From NCBI GenBank assembly GCA_027946555.1, contig JAPEVC010000008.1, positions 62,001 to 126,000 of the forward strand: a stretch of DNA of 64,000 nt. The letters run 5' to 3'. Shown here in pieces: positions 45,865-59,262 of this stretch. The first letter of the stretch is position 1; each line of letters begins with the position of its first letter. The DNA is from Gnomoniopsis sp. IMI 355080. Lineage: Eukaryota; Ascomycota; Sordariomycetes; Diaporthales; Gnomoniaceae. The position numbers and the translations under genes are program-made. The notes below the pieces were generated by a model that did no database searches, had not been told where the DNA came from, and was given only the letters and a program-made list of their open reading frames with translations.

Positions 45865-47841
45865 TCAATCAATTTCCATCTGATCCATACGACCGAGGTA
45901 TGCCATCTCGCTCCAGACGCGCCAGTGCAAGAGACCCAAGTGAGCCAATCGGACAGCCATATCGTCTAGTGCTCCCTCGTCTCTCGCTTCAGGCACATCG
46001 TCCATGCCTCCCATCTCGCAGTTGTCATCCCAGGGTCGTCCAGAAGCTGCAGCTCCTTGGCGTCCGCCAGTGGCCACTGAAAATAAGGCAACGCCACTCA
46101 AGTCCTTGAACTCCTTGACTCGCCGTCCTAGCTCAACCATCAATTTCGCGTGGTACTGTGCCTCCACAGCCTGATACAAGTCCGAATTCATCTGAGCTAG
46201 ATGCTGCGCAAGCTTGGCTTCAAATTGAGGCAAGAAATCGATTGGTGCGTTTGTGTAGCGGAAAATTTGAATAGCAATGGAGGGAACCAGACCTTGCCAT
46301 CGTTGATGAGGCCTCTGATTTTGAGGGGCTGTATTGAGCAAAGCAACAAGTGAATCGTAGACGGTATTGGCTTTCGCGGCGGTGGACTCGGTGTTGTCGA
46401 CCGAAGTAGGTGGCTGTAGGACGACATATCCCGAGCTGCGAGGAGAGGAGTTCGCGGATCCACAAGCTGAGAGGGCAAGGCTTGATGGCCGAGATGTCGT
46501 CGTGTTCAGGAAGCTAAAGTCGTTCGAGCTCCTGTTGCTGTGTGTTGGCGCCTCATCGTCCATCACATAAGCAGGGACTGAGGTGTGTGCGGGGAATGAG
46601 GACGCCACGGAGTGGACCCGCGATACACGCTCAAGATCTTCGTAGAGCCTCATGCAAACCTCCATGTTGATGGCATCCAGCATGTCGGACCGCAGCTTCA
46701 CTATCCGCTCCTCATCAAACAAGAAAGTATTCGGAATGGTCTCTTTGGTTGTGGAAGGAAGGATCAGCTTCGACAAGGCTTCGAAGAAAGAAGCAGTCTC
46801 GCCAAAGACTCGGGTGTGCTGAGGCTTTCCCGAGTAATTTCGAACCGCCTCGCAGTACCACATACGTGCTCCACTGATATCAAGTCTGTTGCCTTGGACC
46901 TTCTTGTAGAAAAAGCGTTGCTCAAAATGTACAGTGTCCTCGATGAGCATAGGTCTCAGGCATCGGATCTGATGGTTCGCAACATCCAGCTTCATTGCTT
47001 CGAGGACGCTGAGCAAGCTGCGCATGCCCTTGACCAATTCACCCATGTCATTGTTTCGGTTGCCGTTGGATAGTTCGTTGTACATCTCGTCCACCCATTC
47101 GTCCCGCATAGGCGCGCAGTGTAGCTTGAGAACACCAGACAACCACGAGGCCACCTTTTCCAAATCCGCAATTCCCCGGTTGAATTGTTGCATCAGCAGC
47201 TCGACGTTGAAGCCCTCGTCGAGGAATGCTCGGTCTCGCTGGGGCACCAGCGTTTGTATGATCTGCTTGACAGCTTTCAACAAGATTGGCAAGCACCAGT
47301 CATTGTCACCTGGGTTTTCCCGTTGAAACTGTTCGCGATCCATCACAAATAGAACAAGCTGGGCGCGAAGGGACGTCCAGAACTGGTTGGCCTTCTCCTG
47401 CTTTCTCCTCCCCTTCTCACCATCCAAATTTGGTCGGAAGTGTAGCTCCGGGTCGAAGTTGATGTCGTGGCGCAGTTTCGGATTATGTATTATTTTGGTG
47501 ACGTCCAACTCACTCAGGGTAGCCTTCGTTACTGGAGGTTCCAAGGGTAGAGGTGGGTGGAAGACATGATTCCTGGGTTCGGGCGTCGTTGTCGAGGGTG
47601 ACCCTGCTGAGGTTTGCTGAAGAGGAACGGTTCCGGGGGAGGGCACAGAAGAGACTGGGGAATTTGAGGGTTGGCCCCTCTCTGCCTGTGAACGCGGATG
47701 TTGTAGTTGGTCATCTGACTCTGTCGATGTGCTTTTTCTCGTCTCAGACAGTCGTTCTGCTGGTGCGGTCTCATTTTGCGATTCTGATCTGGTGTGTTGC
47801 GGTTGCGTGATGTGCCCGCCAGCGGCCTCTTGGTCGTTCAT
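45865..47841 (-). CDS. TCP11/SOK1-family protein
   Basis: Single exon, 658 residues from the first ATG at 47841; the open frame runs 22 codons further up but only to a GTG. The yeast relative SOK1 suppresses loss of protein kinase A, and the family is tied to cAMP signalling and growth. After a 110-residue Gln/Ser/Pro-rich N-terminus, the T-complex-11 domain runs from about 115 to the end: VTKIIHNPKLRHDINFDPEL, a Glu/Arg-rich helix, EVASWL-type helices and HFEQRFFYKKVQ, with IFRYTNAPIDFLP and HAKLMVELGRRVKEF near the C-terminus. A Ser-rich disordered insert (about 410-480) carries many possible phosphosites. It faces a very long gene-free region. Confidence 0.9.
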   Translation of the reverse strand: MNDQEAAGGHITQPQHTRSESQNETAPAERLSETRKSTSTESDDQLQHPRSQAERGQPSNSPVSSVPSPGTVPLQQTSAGSPSTTTPEPRNHVFHPPLPLEPPVTKATLSELDVTKIIHNPKLRHDINFDPELHFRPNLDGEKGRRKQEKANQFWTSLRAQLVLFVMDREQFQRENPGDNDWCLPILLKAVKQIIQTLVPQRDRAFLDEGFNVELLMQQFNRGIADLEKVASWLSGVLKLHCAPMRDEWVDEMYNELSNGNRNNDMGELVKGMRSLLSVLEAMKLDVANHQIRCLRPMLIEDTVHFEQRFFYKKVQGNRLDISGARMWYCEAVRNYSGKPQHTRVFGETASFFEALSKLILPSTTKETIPNTFLFDEERIVKLRSDMLDAINMEVCMRLYEDLERVSRVHSVASSFPAHTSVPAYVMDDEAPTHSNRSSNDFSFLNTTTSRPSSLALSACGSANSSPRSSGYVVLQPPTSVDNTESTAAKANTVYDSLVALLNTAPQNQRPHQRWQGLVPSIAIQIFRYTNAPIDFLPQFEAKLAQHLAQMNSDLYQAVEAQYHAKLMVELGRRVKEFKDLSGVALFSVATGGRQGAAASGRPWDDNCEMGGMDDVPEARDEGALDDMAVRLAHLGLLHWRVWSEMAYLGRMDQMEID

Positions 47842-49518
47842 CTCTGCCACCGGCAATTGCAAGCCGACCAACTGTCCCTTTTTTGCTGCAGACTCAGAGA
47901 GTTCCACGGAGGTGTGAAGCTACAGTGACAGCTTACTATGACAGTGAACGATAGCCGCCCTTAGTTGCAGAGAGGCCACCACCAGGAAGGTTGCAACGTT
48001 CTGAGGGGTTCCGGAGTGAGTGACCAAGATGCTAGTGATCGCAAACTGCGGAGCTGGATTGGTAGCACCTGGATTAGCGAATGTCTACTCGGGATGCTTG
48101 CTTGCTCCTTGTGTAAGTTGGCTTGAGCACGGGGTCACGGATACATGCATCTCGTCACCCGGTTTACGACCACGCAGGAAGAAGAGGGCATGCAAAATGT
48201 CTTTGCCTAGTCCCAAAGAACAGAGGCAGGGCTGCTTACTGACCTGTAGGCGTCCTTGCCAATGTGACGTGAAGCCCGTTGGCTAGCGAGTCTCGTATGT
48301 TGGCTCCCGTTGTTCTCTGGTCGATGTTGTAGAGGCCGTTTGTCAGAGAGGCACAGAGAGCGAGGACTGTTTGTGTCGTGGAGAAAGATGAAGAGAAAGG
48401 TATCGTCCTAGAAGCAATTCCAATCACGAGAATGTCTGCTGGATTCGGGAGATCTGCTTGCAGTAAATGGCCTGGGCGAGAAGGTGGGAACGACGGGTGG
48501 TAGTTTTGGTTGGCGTGGGACGGAAGCGGCGAGTGTCGTGATGGATATTGCCGTGGTGAAGACGGCAGACAAAGGGAAAGAACGTGAGTTGCAGGCCGGT
48601 GGGAAAAATAGTTAACACTGCCGAAACTCAAAGGACCGGGTGAACCAGACAATAGCCGCTTGGGTTTGGGAATAAGCCCAATAAGCCAGGCGTCCGTCCG
48701 TGCCTGCACAGAATTGGTGATCTCTTGAAGTGGTCCAGGGGCCAAGTCAAGGCGATCTGATCTGCTGAGATGAGGCGTAGTGACTGGGGGCGCCCAAAGC
48801 AATGTGCAGGTTCGTGCGGCAGCGCGCGCTGGTGTGTCGGAGCAGCAGAGATGCGGCTAACGTTGGAGTCCTGACGGGAGCGGAAAGATGGGTGACACAA
48901 AGCCGTGATCAGAGTAGAGCAGCGGAAGAGACTAGGGGAGAGAGGGTGGGTTGAGTTCGGATGAGTGCTGGTGCCGGTGACGAGTATAAGTAAGTAGTAG
49001 TAGAGATGCAGTCGCTGTAAGACTATTATCTTGAAGAGGCAGTGCAGTCAAGAGAGGATGGAAAGAGAGAGAAACCAACAAAAAGAAGTGCTGCAAGAGA
49101 AGTGAGCAAATTGGATGTCTGTGAGATATAAGAGACCATGTAAAGGTACGTATACAAGGACAAGGACAAGGAAAGGGGGCAGAGGAAAATTGAATTAGAA
49201 CGGTCGGTATGAAGGCAGAATGGAGAGCGGTGACAATGGGTATGGAGGAGGAAGAAAGGGAGTGCAGGATGCATGCATTGCATAGAGTGTACCAGCCAGC
49301 GACCGGACAAGGGAACCTGAAAGCCTGCGTCGGTTTACATTACATGCCTACCACTGGGCCTGGCTCCAAGCTAACGAGGTACGGACTACATGCCTCGCTG
49401 GTTCTGGTCCCGTTACAGGATGTGAGGTGAGGTGGTGCGTGCTGTGCGCGGTGTGGATGCGGTCCCCGTTCCTCGACCGGGAAATCGTGGTCGGCCGACG
49501 ACACTGCCAGGGCTACGA

Positions 49519-49592
49519 GTGTGTGTGTGTGTGTGCGTAGTGCGGGTGAGTGTGAGAGTGGGAGAGTGTGTGCGTGCGTGCGTGCGTGCGTG
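49519..49592. repeat. GT and GTGC microsatellites
   Basis: A GT dinucleotide run (49519-49536) followed within 35 bases by a tandem CGTG/GTGC run (49570-49592). Both are in non-coding DNA. Confidence 0.85.
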
Positions 49593-52500
49593 GGTAGCGG
49601 TCCAGTGCACCTTTCACACTTGATCCCCAAGGGCCAAGGGCAAACGCAAGGGGGATGGGGGGTTTGAGCGAGGAGATTGAGATGCAACCATAGCATCGTC
49701 AATGCGCGCTTACCCACCCCCCTTCCCCTTGGGACAGAGGAGTACTGTGTATTGAATCCTTGGATGGGCCAGCTTTTTGCTGCACCCTTCTCACTACACG
49801 ACCCCCCCCCAACACTACGACCGTGACCCACGGACCGGAGGAGGATCCCCATTGCGGATGCGAGGCTCTCTAGCCTCAACCGCCTCAGACGAGTGAGGCT
49901 TGGGACTAACCGGATTTCATCTCCAGGTGCCCCAGCTGGACAAGTACCCACAGGTATCCGTCGGTAATTAGGTAGTGCGGAATACTGGGGCTTCCCAAAT
50001 CTTCGAATGCTGACGGCCGCCCTCCTCGTTCCGCAGAGACGGGACGATGTCGATACTACGAATGTGATAGGGTTCCAGATCCACTGAGTAAGACGAGGAG
50101 ATGGGATCATGGCTTTTTTGGACCCAGTTGATCAGTGTCTTGTACCACAGTCCCTGCAACGGCTGTGGCTGGCGAGGTCTTAGAACTAGGCCAGCGAAGG
50201 GGAAACGGGCCCAGAAACCGGGGTACATCCCGCTGGATGTTGTGTCCTGTGGGAAAAGAAGGCCATCAAACCCCCGGTCGCCATAGTAGGCCCCCCGGGT
50301 TGCGATACTGAGATTTGACAACACAACTTTGCATACCGGGAGGATGCACACTAATAATCCTGAGCCGTCACATCGGGACGCTGATGGGTAATGGGGGCTT
50401 TTCTTTGCTTGGTCAGTGGATCATTGAACGTGGAAAGGAATGAAAGCGCAAGGGCGGGCGACAGGCAGCCAAAACAGGATTCTCTAGGACGTGGCTGGCT
50501 TGGGGCACCGGAGGTCAATGCCCCCTTATTATTAGCAGCACTATGGCCGATGGAAGTCGGCAGATATTAGGTTGGTGTCGCAATGCCCGAGTTATCTGCT
50601 TGCATCGAGTGCATCAATATTGCCAAGTTGAAGTGGAAGGTCCAAAGAGGGAGGTATTCGCTATGCCCGAGGGGTGCAAATAAAGTGGTGGGTGTAGCGG
50701 GTGAACTTTGGAAGCTCAACAGAAGGCCTGGATGTTCTGTCGAGTTTCCAAATCGAGAAGTGGGGATGAGGCTTGGGGGCTGTCATCAAAACAGTTGCAA
50801 AGTCAGCAAGGGTACAAGGGTATCTACTGCGAAGTACTTGATTGGGTACCTAATCGTATTACTTGCTGCATACTATGTACTGCACTATACAAGCTGGCAA
50901 CAGGGCATGGTCTGGTCTGGCGCTGATATCAGCCATTCATACATACTACTGTATTGTACATAGACGCGAAATGAGCAACTGGACAGCCGCACGAGGAAAA
51001 TGACCAGAAACGGCTGACTGTCACGAGATCCAAGCGTTGCTATCTTAGTACCTCATCTGAAGGTGAGGTGATTGTGATACTAATCAGCATATACGATGTA
51101 CATCCTTTATGCTTGGATGACTCTTTGACCCAGACTACCCACTTTCGTACCTACTATGTAACCAACCGAACCACGAAAGGGCATTCACTCTATTCGATAA
51201 GAGAGGATGGGGTCTGGTCCAAGTGCGCAGTGGGGGGGGGGGTTCCCCAGCGCCCGCAATCCCACGCACAAAGTCCCAGCCCCGTTTCGAAAGTCGCTCC
51301 CACCCCAGCCCAACAGGCACCAAGTTAAAACTATAGGTAAATATCAGATTGTCAGCCAGCAACAACAACATCATCATCATCATAAAGAAACAGCAGGCCG
51401 CTCCTACCTGATTATGCACTGTTTTACTACGAGGCATGGGGGGGGTGGTGTGTGGGGATAGTACAGTACATAGTAGAGCAAACGACAGGAAGATGGGAAT
51501 CCACACGAGAGACTTGCCCTCATTTCACGACAGCTAAGCACTCCATCACGAGACCAACGGGGACTGGCCACGACAGACGGTGAAGTCACAGTAGCACTTC
51601 ATCAGGCACCACCGCAGCACATCTCCGTGCTCTGCATCACCAAAACTGCTAGCTATGATCCACTGTCGTGCCCAGGTCTCTCGCCCCGAATCTCGCAGCT
51701 CACCCAATTGGACTGCAGTCGCCAGCCATGCACTTGCAGAAGTACGGTGAGCACCAACCCACCAGAGCACTTACAACGCCGCCCAATCCGGCATGCAGAT
51801 GCTCCTCTCTCAGCTCTCACCTGCGTTGTAAAAAACCGTGGAATAGTGCGTCGACCGCCACCCCCTCAAAGCCCATCAATGATTGAGAGCGCACGGCCGG
51901 CCACTCGCATACAACGCAAGCCAAGTGACTGGCGAAAGATTCGACATTATTAGCTTCCCGCGCACTGTCGTAGCAGTGGCGTTGGCTCATGTCCGGATTC
52001 CGAAAGGGACTCGTCAGGGTGCCAAAAGAAAAACCTGTCAATGGCCCGCTCATGAACTATATTACACCTCGCCCGCCAGCTACAGGGAGGGTAGCACTCG
52101 GTCAACTGCAGATGATAACAATGCTGCAAATGACGCTCAAAAAACAACAGCCCTGCAATAGCGTCAGGCGAGAACCGTACGGTTGGTGCCCTGATTCGGG
52201 CTGCTTCGCCGGGACCCGAAACCAGCCGCCGTCAAGTGCCATGGGACCGAGCACATTTGCAGTCCAATATCGTACTGAGTTTACCACCGACGCGGTACAG
52301 CCTCGCTCGGCCATGTAGTCTGAATGCAGACAGTTTATCCCCCCTTGTTGGTGAGGCTATGCACAGGTGTTACACGAAACCTTTGAGACCAGGGTATTGC
52401 TGGACCTTACCGACAAGGTGCTCAGGCTGTCAGGGTGTAGCCTTCTCAAAGGGGATTTCTTCTCAGCCTCGGTCCCAGTGACTCGGTATCAACAACGCCA

Positions 52501-52990
52501 GGAGGCAACCCGCCTAGTCCTTGGTTTTGGGGCGTAGCAAGGCTGCCAGTGAGGCTACCCTATCGCGTTCTTTCCCCGTCGTCCTGTAAACGACGGCTAC
52601 TCCCGAGATGGGCAAGGCTCATGCTTGACCCATCCCAACATCTCTCTTTTGTTTCAATAAGTTGCCAATTTTTTTTTCCTCTTTTGGTTTCCGACTGGGT
52701 CCTTGGGGAAAGCTCTCCGGTCTCACCCACTTTCCTTGCATCTTGTCCGTGGTTTTCAGCCCTTTGCTTGAGACAGGCGCCTCGGTCGATCCACCAACCT
52801 TTCGCATTCAAATCGCTCGGCGTGAAACGTTCGAGAGGCAAATCCACTGCACCAATCGTGCGAACGGTTCGAAGAGCTTTCAAACACCATTGACTGTCGT
52901 GCAACCTGCATTGCATCTTACTAGGCAAGTTCTACCAGTTGTTCTACCAGCTGAATGAGTCAGAACACCCCAGCTACGACGGCGCGGCGG

Positions 52991-53017
52991 AAAAAAAAAA
53001 AAAAAAAAAAAAAAAAA
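52991..53017. repeat. A27 homopolymer
   Basis: Twenty-seven consecutive A on the plus strand, preceded by a GC-rich hexamer. It could be the poly-A end of a retroposed copy, but I see no matching gene body or target-site duplication. Confidence 0.9.
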
Positions 53018-55011
53018 GACTGGTGCGCTGCATGCGTGCCACGATGACCTGTGAAGCATCACACGTCTGCAGCCAGCCACGAGCCACCATGCTAGAGTGT
53101 CCACACCGGGGAAATACAACGTCCCACGGAACGGCCGAGCACCAATCATGTCTTGTTCGCTACCGTGGCTCCAATTGTGTAGTCTCTTTCTAGCCGTCCA
53201 CGCTTTTAGCTGCCGAGGCAGTGAGGTCAACTCATTACGAAGATGACGGCGTTGCAGTATGCGTGTTGATCCCACAACCCACGGTACTCGATGACCTTGC
53301 TACCACAGTACCTCGTCTCTAGGAGCTATTGAGACGACCATCGTTCAATCGGCGATCAATACATACAGAACCAATATTTTTGTCTTTCTTGCAGCCCCCT
53401 TGGCATAAGAGCGCACGTATACCTGAGAGCCCTGATGATCGACACGCGCGGCGGTCATGAACTCACCAGAATCAATTTCCCGTCATTGCTCTGTTCAGGA
53501 TTTCCCAAGCAGCCTCACCAGCAGAGCTGAATTTCCAAGTGAACGACAAAAGCCACCTTCCCTACCCTGAACTGTGGGGGAGACACATGATATGAAAATG
53601 GACCCTTGGGGGTGGTTCGGGCCCTCAACACCCATCATCCCAGTGCCCATGTGGTCTGGGGGCGGAGGACCTGTCGGTAATACCGAATTCGGCGATCAGC
53701 CTTCCCACCTCCACTCTCGCAGTCTCAAAGAAATTGCCATAAGCGTGAAAGCTGCACCTGCTAATTACTTCTGCAGCAAGAGATTGCGCGGTGACAACTT
53801 TTTTTCCCTCCTCTGCTCACAAAGGGCAGTGCAACAGTAGCATGTTGAATCATTGATTGCCTCTCGGCGTCCCTCTCCTAGCCTCGCGAGCTGAAGGCAG
53901 CTGAAGGAGGACCGTGAACGATCTTCACAAAATTTTCCCCCTTTCGTTGCCATCCTTCGATTGCGAACAACGTAAAGACACCAAGCGCAGGTCGTCAGCA
54001 AATTTCGATAGTGCATCTATTAACCGTCTCGTTTTATTTATTGATTTTCTTTGGACCCGACGCGGTCAATACGAGAGCGAATGCACCACTACATACGAGC
54101 CAGTACGTAGCATTTTTTTTCCCTAGCTTCGCGACCACGTAGCGGCCAGATCACCGTGGTGGCATGGATGAGTGGCGTCCGGGTCCGTAGTGAGCCACTG
54201 CGTTACTTGCATGCATTAAAGACGTGATGAAATTGAGATTGTACAAGAGTCGCAGTAAATGTACCGCCAGTAATCGTCTTGTCGTGTCACCATACTTGAA
54301 ACCGAACCACCATTCGGACATTTTGATCAGGGTTACACAAAAAGCGCATCTTGGATGGTCAGAGGCGCCAATCCGATCAGATATCACTTTGTGCGACCAC
54401 CCTCGTGCAATTTATTACCCCGCTATCGGATCTGGCCTGTCTGGCTGGCCTTCTGGCTGTCTCTGGCTGGCTGGGCCAGTGCTGGCAGACAGATCTTGAC
54501 TACCTGCCTATCTACACACGGATGGGCCATGTATTGGGGTCCAAGTTCTATTACACCTGAGCCAATATAGTAGGCCTCGAATCGTACCCAGCCGAGTGTA
54601 ATGAGCTTGCCTTCCGCGACGTCATGCTTCAGGGCATATAGCTGACCATCAGGCCTTTGCGAACGAATCGCCCAACCGGTACTTCATAATCCGCGCGCGT
54701 CGGTTGTGCAGCGTTGGGCTATCATTGAGTGCCCTTTTCTTTATGTTTTTTTATTTTTATTTTATTTTATTAATTTTAAGTGTGACAATCTAGATTGCGG
54801 GCGGATTGTCGACGGCGCAAGAGATTAGTTGGGTGCTATCTCTTGGCAAAGTAACTTGGAACAACCCGTCGAGAACTCTCTCACAATATCGCACCGACGC
54901 TCATTTGTTTGGGAAACCCCGTTCACCTCGGCCTTTATTTTGTTCATCCCACCTGCCCCCTCCCCCCCATGCGTGCGCGTGCGACAAGGACCCACAGTCC
55001 GTCCTTTAACA

Positions 55012-55038
55012 GTCTGGGAAGTCTGGGAAGTCTGGGAA
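55012..55038. repeat. Three tandem 9-bp repeats
   Basis: GTCTGGGAA is repeated exactly three times in tandem in non-coding DNA. Confidence 0.85.
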
Positions 55039-56228
55039 AAAAACAAGGCTTGTTGGAGGCTTGTGCCTTTTGGCTTGCCGCTATGTTTTTCGTGCGCACA
55101 AGCTGTGTGCGTTTCAAAGTGCTGCTGAAGAGACCGCTGAAAATGTCAGGCGCAAGTGACGATAAACGTGGCACAACTTCGGATGCACTGGGATCGTGGG
55201 CCTCCCTATGGATATCACGGCGCATGTACGATCCAAAGGGCCCCCCGGTGAGACGTTGTATCATTTCCTATAGTAATAACATAACACCACTAAAAACAGA
55301 ACTGTATAAGGCGATTTGATATTACTGTGTTCAAGTCGGGTCATATAGCGAATGCGACACCAAGCCATGACTATCCGAGCTCAGATCGGTCGTTACCATG
55401 CTTCACACCTGACTCGTCCGTGCTCGTCCTCGAGAAGTCGCCCGTCCGGGCGGGCTGCGTTTCAAGTTCATCGATCCTTCTGACGCAAGAAAACCCCATC
55501 CATCCCAAACTTCACCTAGCCAAGCAAGTACCCAAAAAAGCTCCTTTATTATGAAGCACACCAGAAAGTCCTGCGCATCGTATCGAAACCAGACAAAAGC
55601 AGTAGCTCGTTAACCCCAAGCTGCGCTTTCAAGTCGGTTGCGCGGGGGTGAACCTGAACGAGCTGAACGAAAACCCTGGGTATAGTTCCCTTCCATTTTG
55701 TAGCAGCAAAAATTGGATAAGACACCGGGCCGGGCCCCTTGCCTGGCCCTTTTTGCACAAAAGTTCAAACAAAACACCGGTCAACTCATACATCTTCCCA
55801 GACGTCGCGCGCATCGGGTGCGGAATGCCCCAGACGGAGCTACGCCGAGCGACTTTGCTCCTTGGTCGGGCATTGCGTAGGCCCAGGAACAGATGCAAGT
55901 TTCCTATACTCAAATCTCTTCCCGGTTTTTTTGCTCAACTTATCGCAATAGGGTAGCCCGTTGTGTCCGGCCTGAGAGCCCGCCACGCCGATCGGGAGCA
56001 CCGGGAGGTCCGGAACAGGATTCCAAGTTGGTGGGTGGTTGGCAAACAAGGTCAAGGTTTCAAAGCATGGAAGACATGCGCAGTCAGTGCTACTTTGTGC
56101 TTCGAGAAAAGACGTGTATAAAATTAGCAACAAGGCACCCAGACCGAGAAGGCGACTTCATTCAGACCCCTACTCCCCCTGTCTAATCCTTGACATCTTG
56201 GCCGTTCTACTTGGTTGCGAAAGAAGAA

Positions 56229-56241
56229 GGGGGGGGGGGGG
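56229..56241. repeat. G13 homopolymer with TGGTTG repeats
   Basis: Thirteen G followed by a TGGTTG-rich stretch to about 56261. Slippage-prone simple sequence in the gene-free region; such G-rich DNA could form a quadruplex. Confidence 0.7.
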
Positions 56242-59200
56242 TGGTTGTGGTTGTGGTTGTGTGGCCTCCGTCACCCGTGGATCTTTTTCTCCCCGTCGCT
56301 TCGATTAGGCCTTCCAGAAGGTTTCGATAGTGGAGACCAAAAAGACGTTACGGGGCATGCCCGAAGCCCATTACTTTGACATCGAATCTCGCCAGCGGTG
56401 GGATGGGGCCTCCAGGGTGCAGGGTGAGCCCACTTGACTGCGTCGCGACACCGACGGACTCGTCCTTGAAAGAGTCGGGTTTTCGATGATGAAGATAAGG
56501 AAAGAGAAATGACATTGCGCAAAGTTTTTTTTCGTTTTCTTTTTTCCTTGCTGTGCTTGGTGATACTACCCTATGCAGTGGTTTACTGGTTCTAATGCGA
56601 GCAATTGCTCGTTGAGAGCGGATATCGCGTCATTCGCGTGCATGGCCTTTTTTCATGCGAGATCTGCTGGCCGTTGAAGCGGCCTGGCGGTGAGGCCTTG
56701 TCGTCTGGCCCAACTGTATGTGTGTGGTCAGGTATCTTGTGAACTGCAAGTGGCTGGTTACCAGCACTCCACTACTCTATGTACTGTACAATGCAATGGC
56801 AACGGTGACAAACGACCAGCGTGGCCCTGTTGGTTGCCACGCCGTCTACCTACTTTACTTCGCCTCGGATTGCGACTCCAAGGTCAGTGTGGTACAGGGA
56901 CGATGCCGGTCCGCCCTGGAGATCATTTGTCTCGCAAGAGTCAGCCAGGAACATTGGTGGGGGTGCGTCGGGGGCACTGTCATCGAAATCAATCCACGAC
57001 GAGGTAATTTGGAAGTCAGTTTACGGAGTGTACTGGGCGCATAGTCTGCAAGTCTATTTTTGAAAGACCTGCTTGTTTTGTGCTTGGGGGATCCTACGAT
57101 GATCTGATGGTATAGAGTTTCAACGTCTGGGCGAGCTCTGACTAAATGAGCAACATACGTAGACATCGTGAAGACGTCACGGGGGTGGAATCTAATTCAA
57201 GATGCTCTCTTGTGCACATCTAGCAGGTGCGATTGAGGAGAGGCGTAGTGCTACAGGTCAACTATCCGAAAACATGAGTAGTCTGCCAGATGCGCATATA
57301 ATAGTACATATCTGTGTGTTGATGCACCAAGAAACATCTCGCGTATTGTATCTTCCATGTACAAATACACATCGATCGGAACCTGTCCGCTCACGACCTC
57401 TTGCTGGGCCAATACGTGTTGTAGTCGATCTACTCCTGGATAAGCCCGAGTATACATCGCTTACAATTGACAATTGCAAAAAAGCAGAGGCTGAGACAGG
57501 GTCTGGATAGTAAGCAAGGGGTAGCTTTGCCTTTGTTAAAAATATCAGGCAACTATTGCTCGACAGGTATGTAGCTCAATAACCGAGACCGTGTCCCATT
57601 CCACCATGGACCGGATCCGAAAGGCATCGCTGCCGTCCAGCGGAAGGGCGCCGCCGCCTGCCGTGGGTCGACTCAATGACGGGGCTTGAATTCTGTGGCA
57701 TGCAAGCGCTTGATATCCTCATATCCCTTGCGTGATGCTCCGTTCCTTAACAAACCTCGACCGTGCGCTGCGGAAGCGTGATTGAAAGAAAAGCCCGAAT
57801 ATCCGATAAACTTAGAAGGCAACAAAGCCACAAACAGCCAGTGACAGACATCCGAGGGGCCTCAACTGCACGTTTGGTGGTCCATGCCCGTGAGTGGGCG
57901 TAGCCTCGCTCATTGTGGTAGCGTTCGCCTCCGCTATTCTGAACAAGTGGGAAGCATGCAAGGTTAGTAGTGAGGACCCTAGCGAACTGTGATCAAAGTA
58001 TTGAAATTAGTCCGACTAAATGGGTATATGTATGTGTGTTCCCTCGACTCCTCTTGTCGGTCCTCACCTGCAACAGCCATACTGGTGAGTCAAATAAGGA
58101 GTTATCCGTCTCTAGACCTCTGCGCCTACCAACGATCGAGTTGACACCCGTTCGCTGTCCTTGTTCGAGGCCCTGGTTCCGATCTGTTCCCCGTGCATGT
58201 CTTTCGTGATCACTGCTCTAATACCATTTCAGATGTACACCGCCCAGCCAGAGGTGTATGCAAACGCCTTTTAACTCCCAGTATTTGCGTCATGAAAAAG
58301 TCATGCTCTGTAATTTCCGTCTGATTGCAGTCGTGTTCGGTCCTGCGCCCTTTAAAATCCAATCATCAGGTTCACCTGCGCTTCGTAAGCCTTCGTTCTG
58401 TCGCAGGCTACATGTGACGAGCTTAGTAGTCCCCGCCTATTCGGTATGCTGTCTATAGACATTGACGTACAGCCATGGCCAAGCAGCATAAGCTCACGTA
58501 GGGACTCAGGCGTTCCCCTACCCGTGCAAACTTCCAGAAGAAGCTCATGGGTACGGTGTCCTTCCGCTTGTCGAGAAGTGAGGGCATCATGTCGTGCAGA
58601 TAGGTCGACGTGCAAATCAAGAGGAGGACGACGAGGAGAAGTGACTGGAAGTTGAAGAGGGCGGTCTAGATTAGGCGCCCGGCGCACTGTATTAGTTGAC
58701 GGCTCTGACGGAGGATGGGCGCGCTTGCTTTAGGACGTACCATGATTAATCCTGATCAGAGGTGCTGCAGGAAGATTCGAGTAGTAGTGTTCGCGTGTAG
58801 ATGTCCAGCGTCAATCGCTTATCAAGAGCAAGGGCGTGCGTGCGAGGGTAAATGCGGCAAGGTCGCTAGTCTGGCCAGGTGATGCTGTCGTGCGAAGCTT
58901 GTGATGATAGTAGAACATTGAACGGACAAGGTGTCGAAAAGCAGTCGACGATGGCAGGCACTAAGCTCAGCTAGCGGCTCTTAAGGCGGCAGGGGGCACC
59001 ACGGCTGTCCCCGCGTCTGCAGATCTGCTTTTACTAGGCACTAATACATACCCCAGTAAGCACGGACCCACTGCAGTTGGGAAAGTGCCCGTCGTCATAT
59101 TCGACTTCTCGACATTCTGGTATTCTTCAACTTGAACACACTACCACCCAGAATTTCCCAGTATTGTTTGGAAGGTGATCTCCGCTCTTTATCCACTCGC

Positions 59201-59262
59201 CATCCTCAACTCATCTCCGCCCCCCTCCGAGTCCATCATAGCCCAGGAGGGCCGTCACCAAG

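Larger units (their letters stand above)
47842..59262. other. Long region (11.4 kb) without a supportable gene
   Basis: Flanked by two divergent genes, SOK1-like and TAF13. No frame of more than about 130 codons looks like protein except a 256-codon frame at 49340-50110 (minus), which contains the GT/GTGC microsatellites and is compositional. Held here: GT repeat (49519-49536), GTGC repeat (49570-49592), A27 (52991-53017), a threefold GTCTGGGAA repeat (55012-55038), a CTGG-rich stretch (54436-54478) and G13 (56229-56241). The SOK1-like leader and promoter probably extend well into the left part. No tRNA or rRNA seen. Confidence 0.5.

Noticed and set aside
49340..50110. Minus-strand open frame of 256 codons
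   Set aside because: It runs through GT/GTGC microsatellites, so the His/Thr repeats come from simple sequence; no family resemblance and no plausible splice partners.
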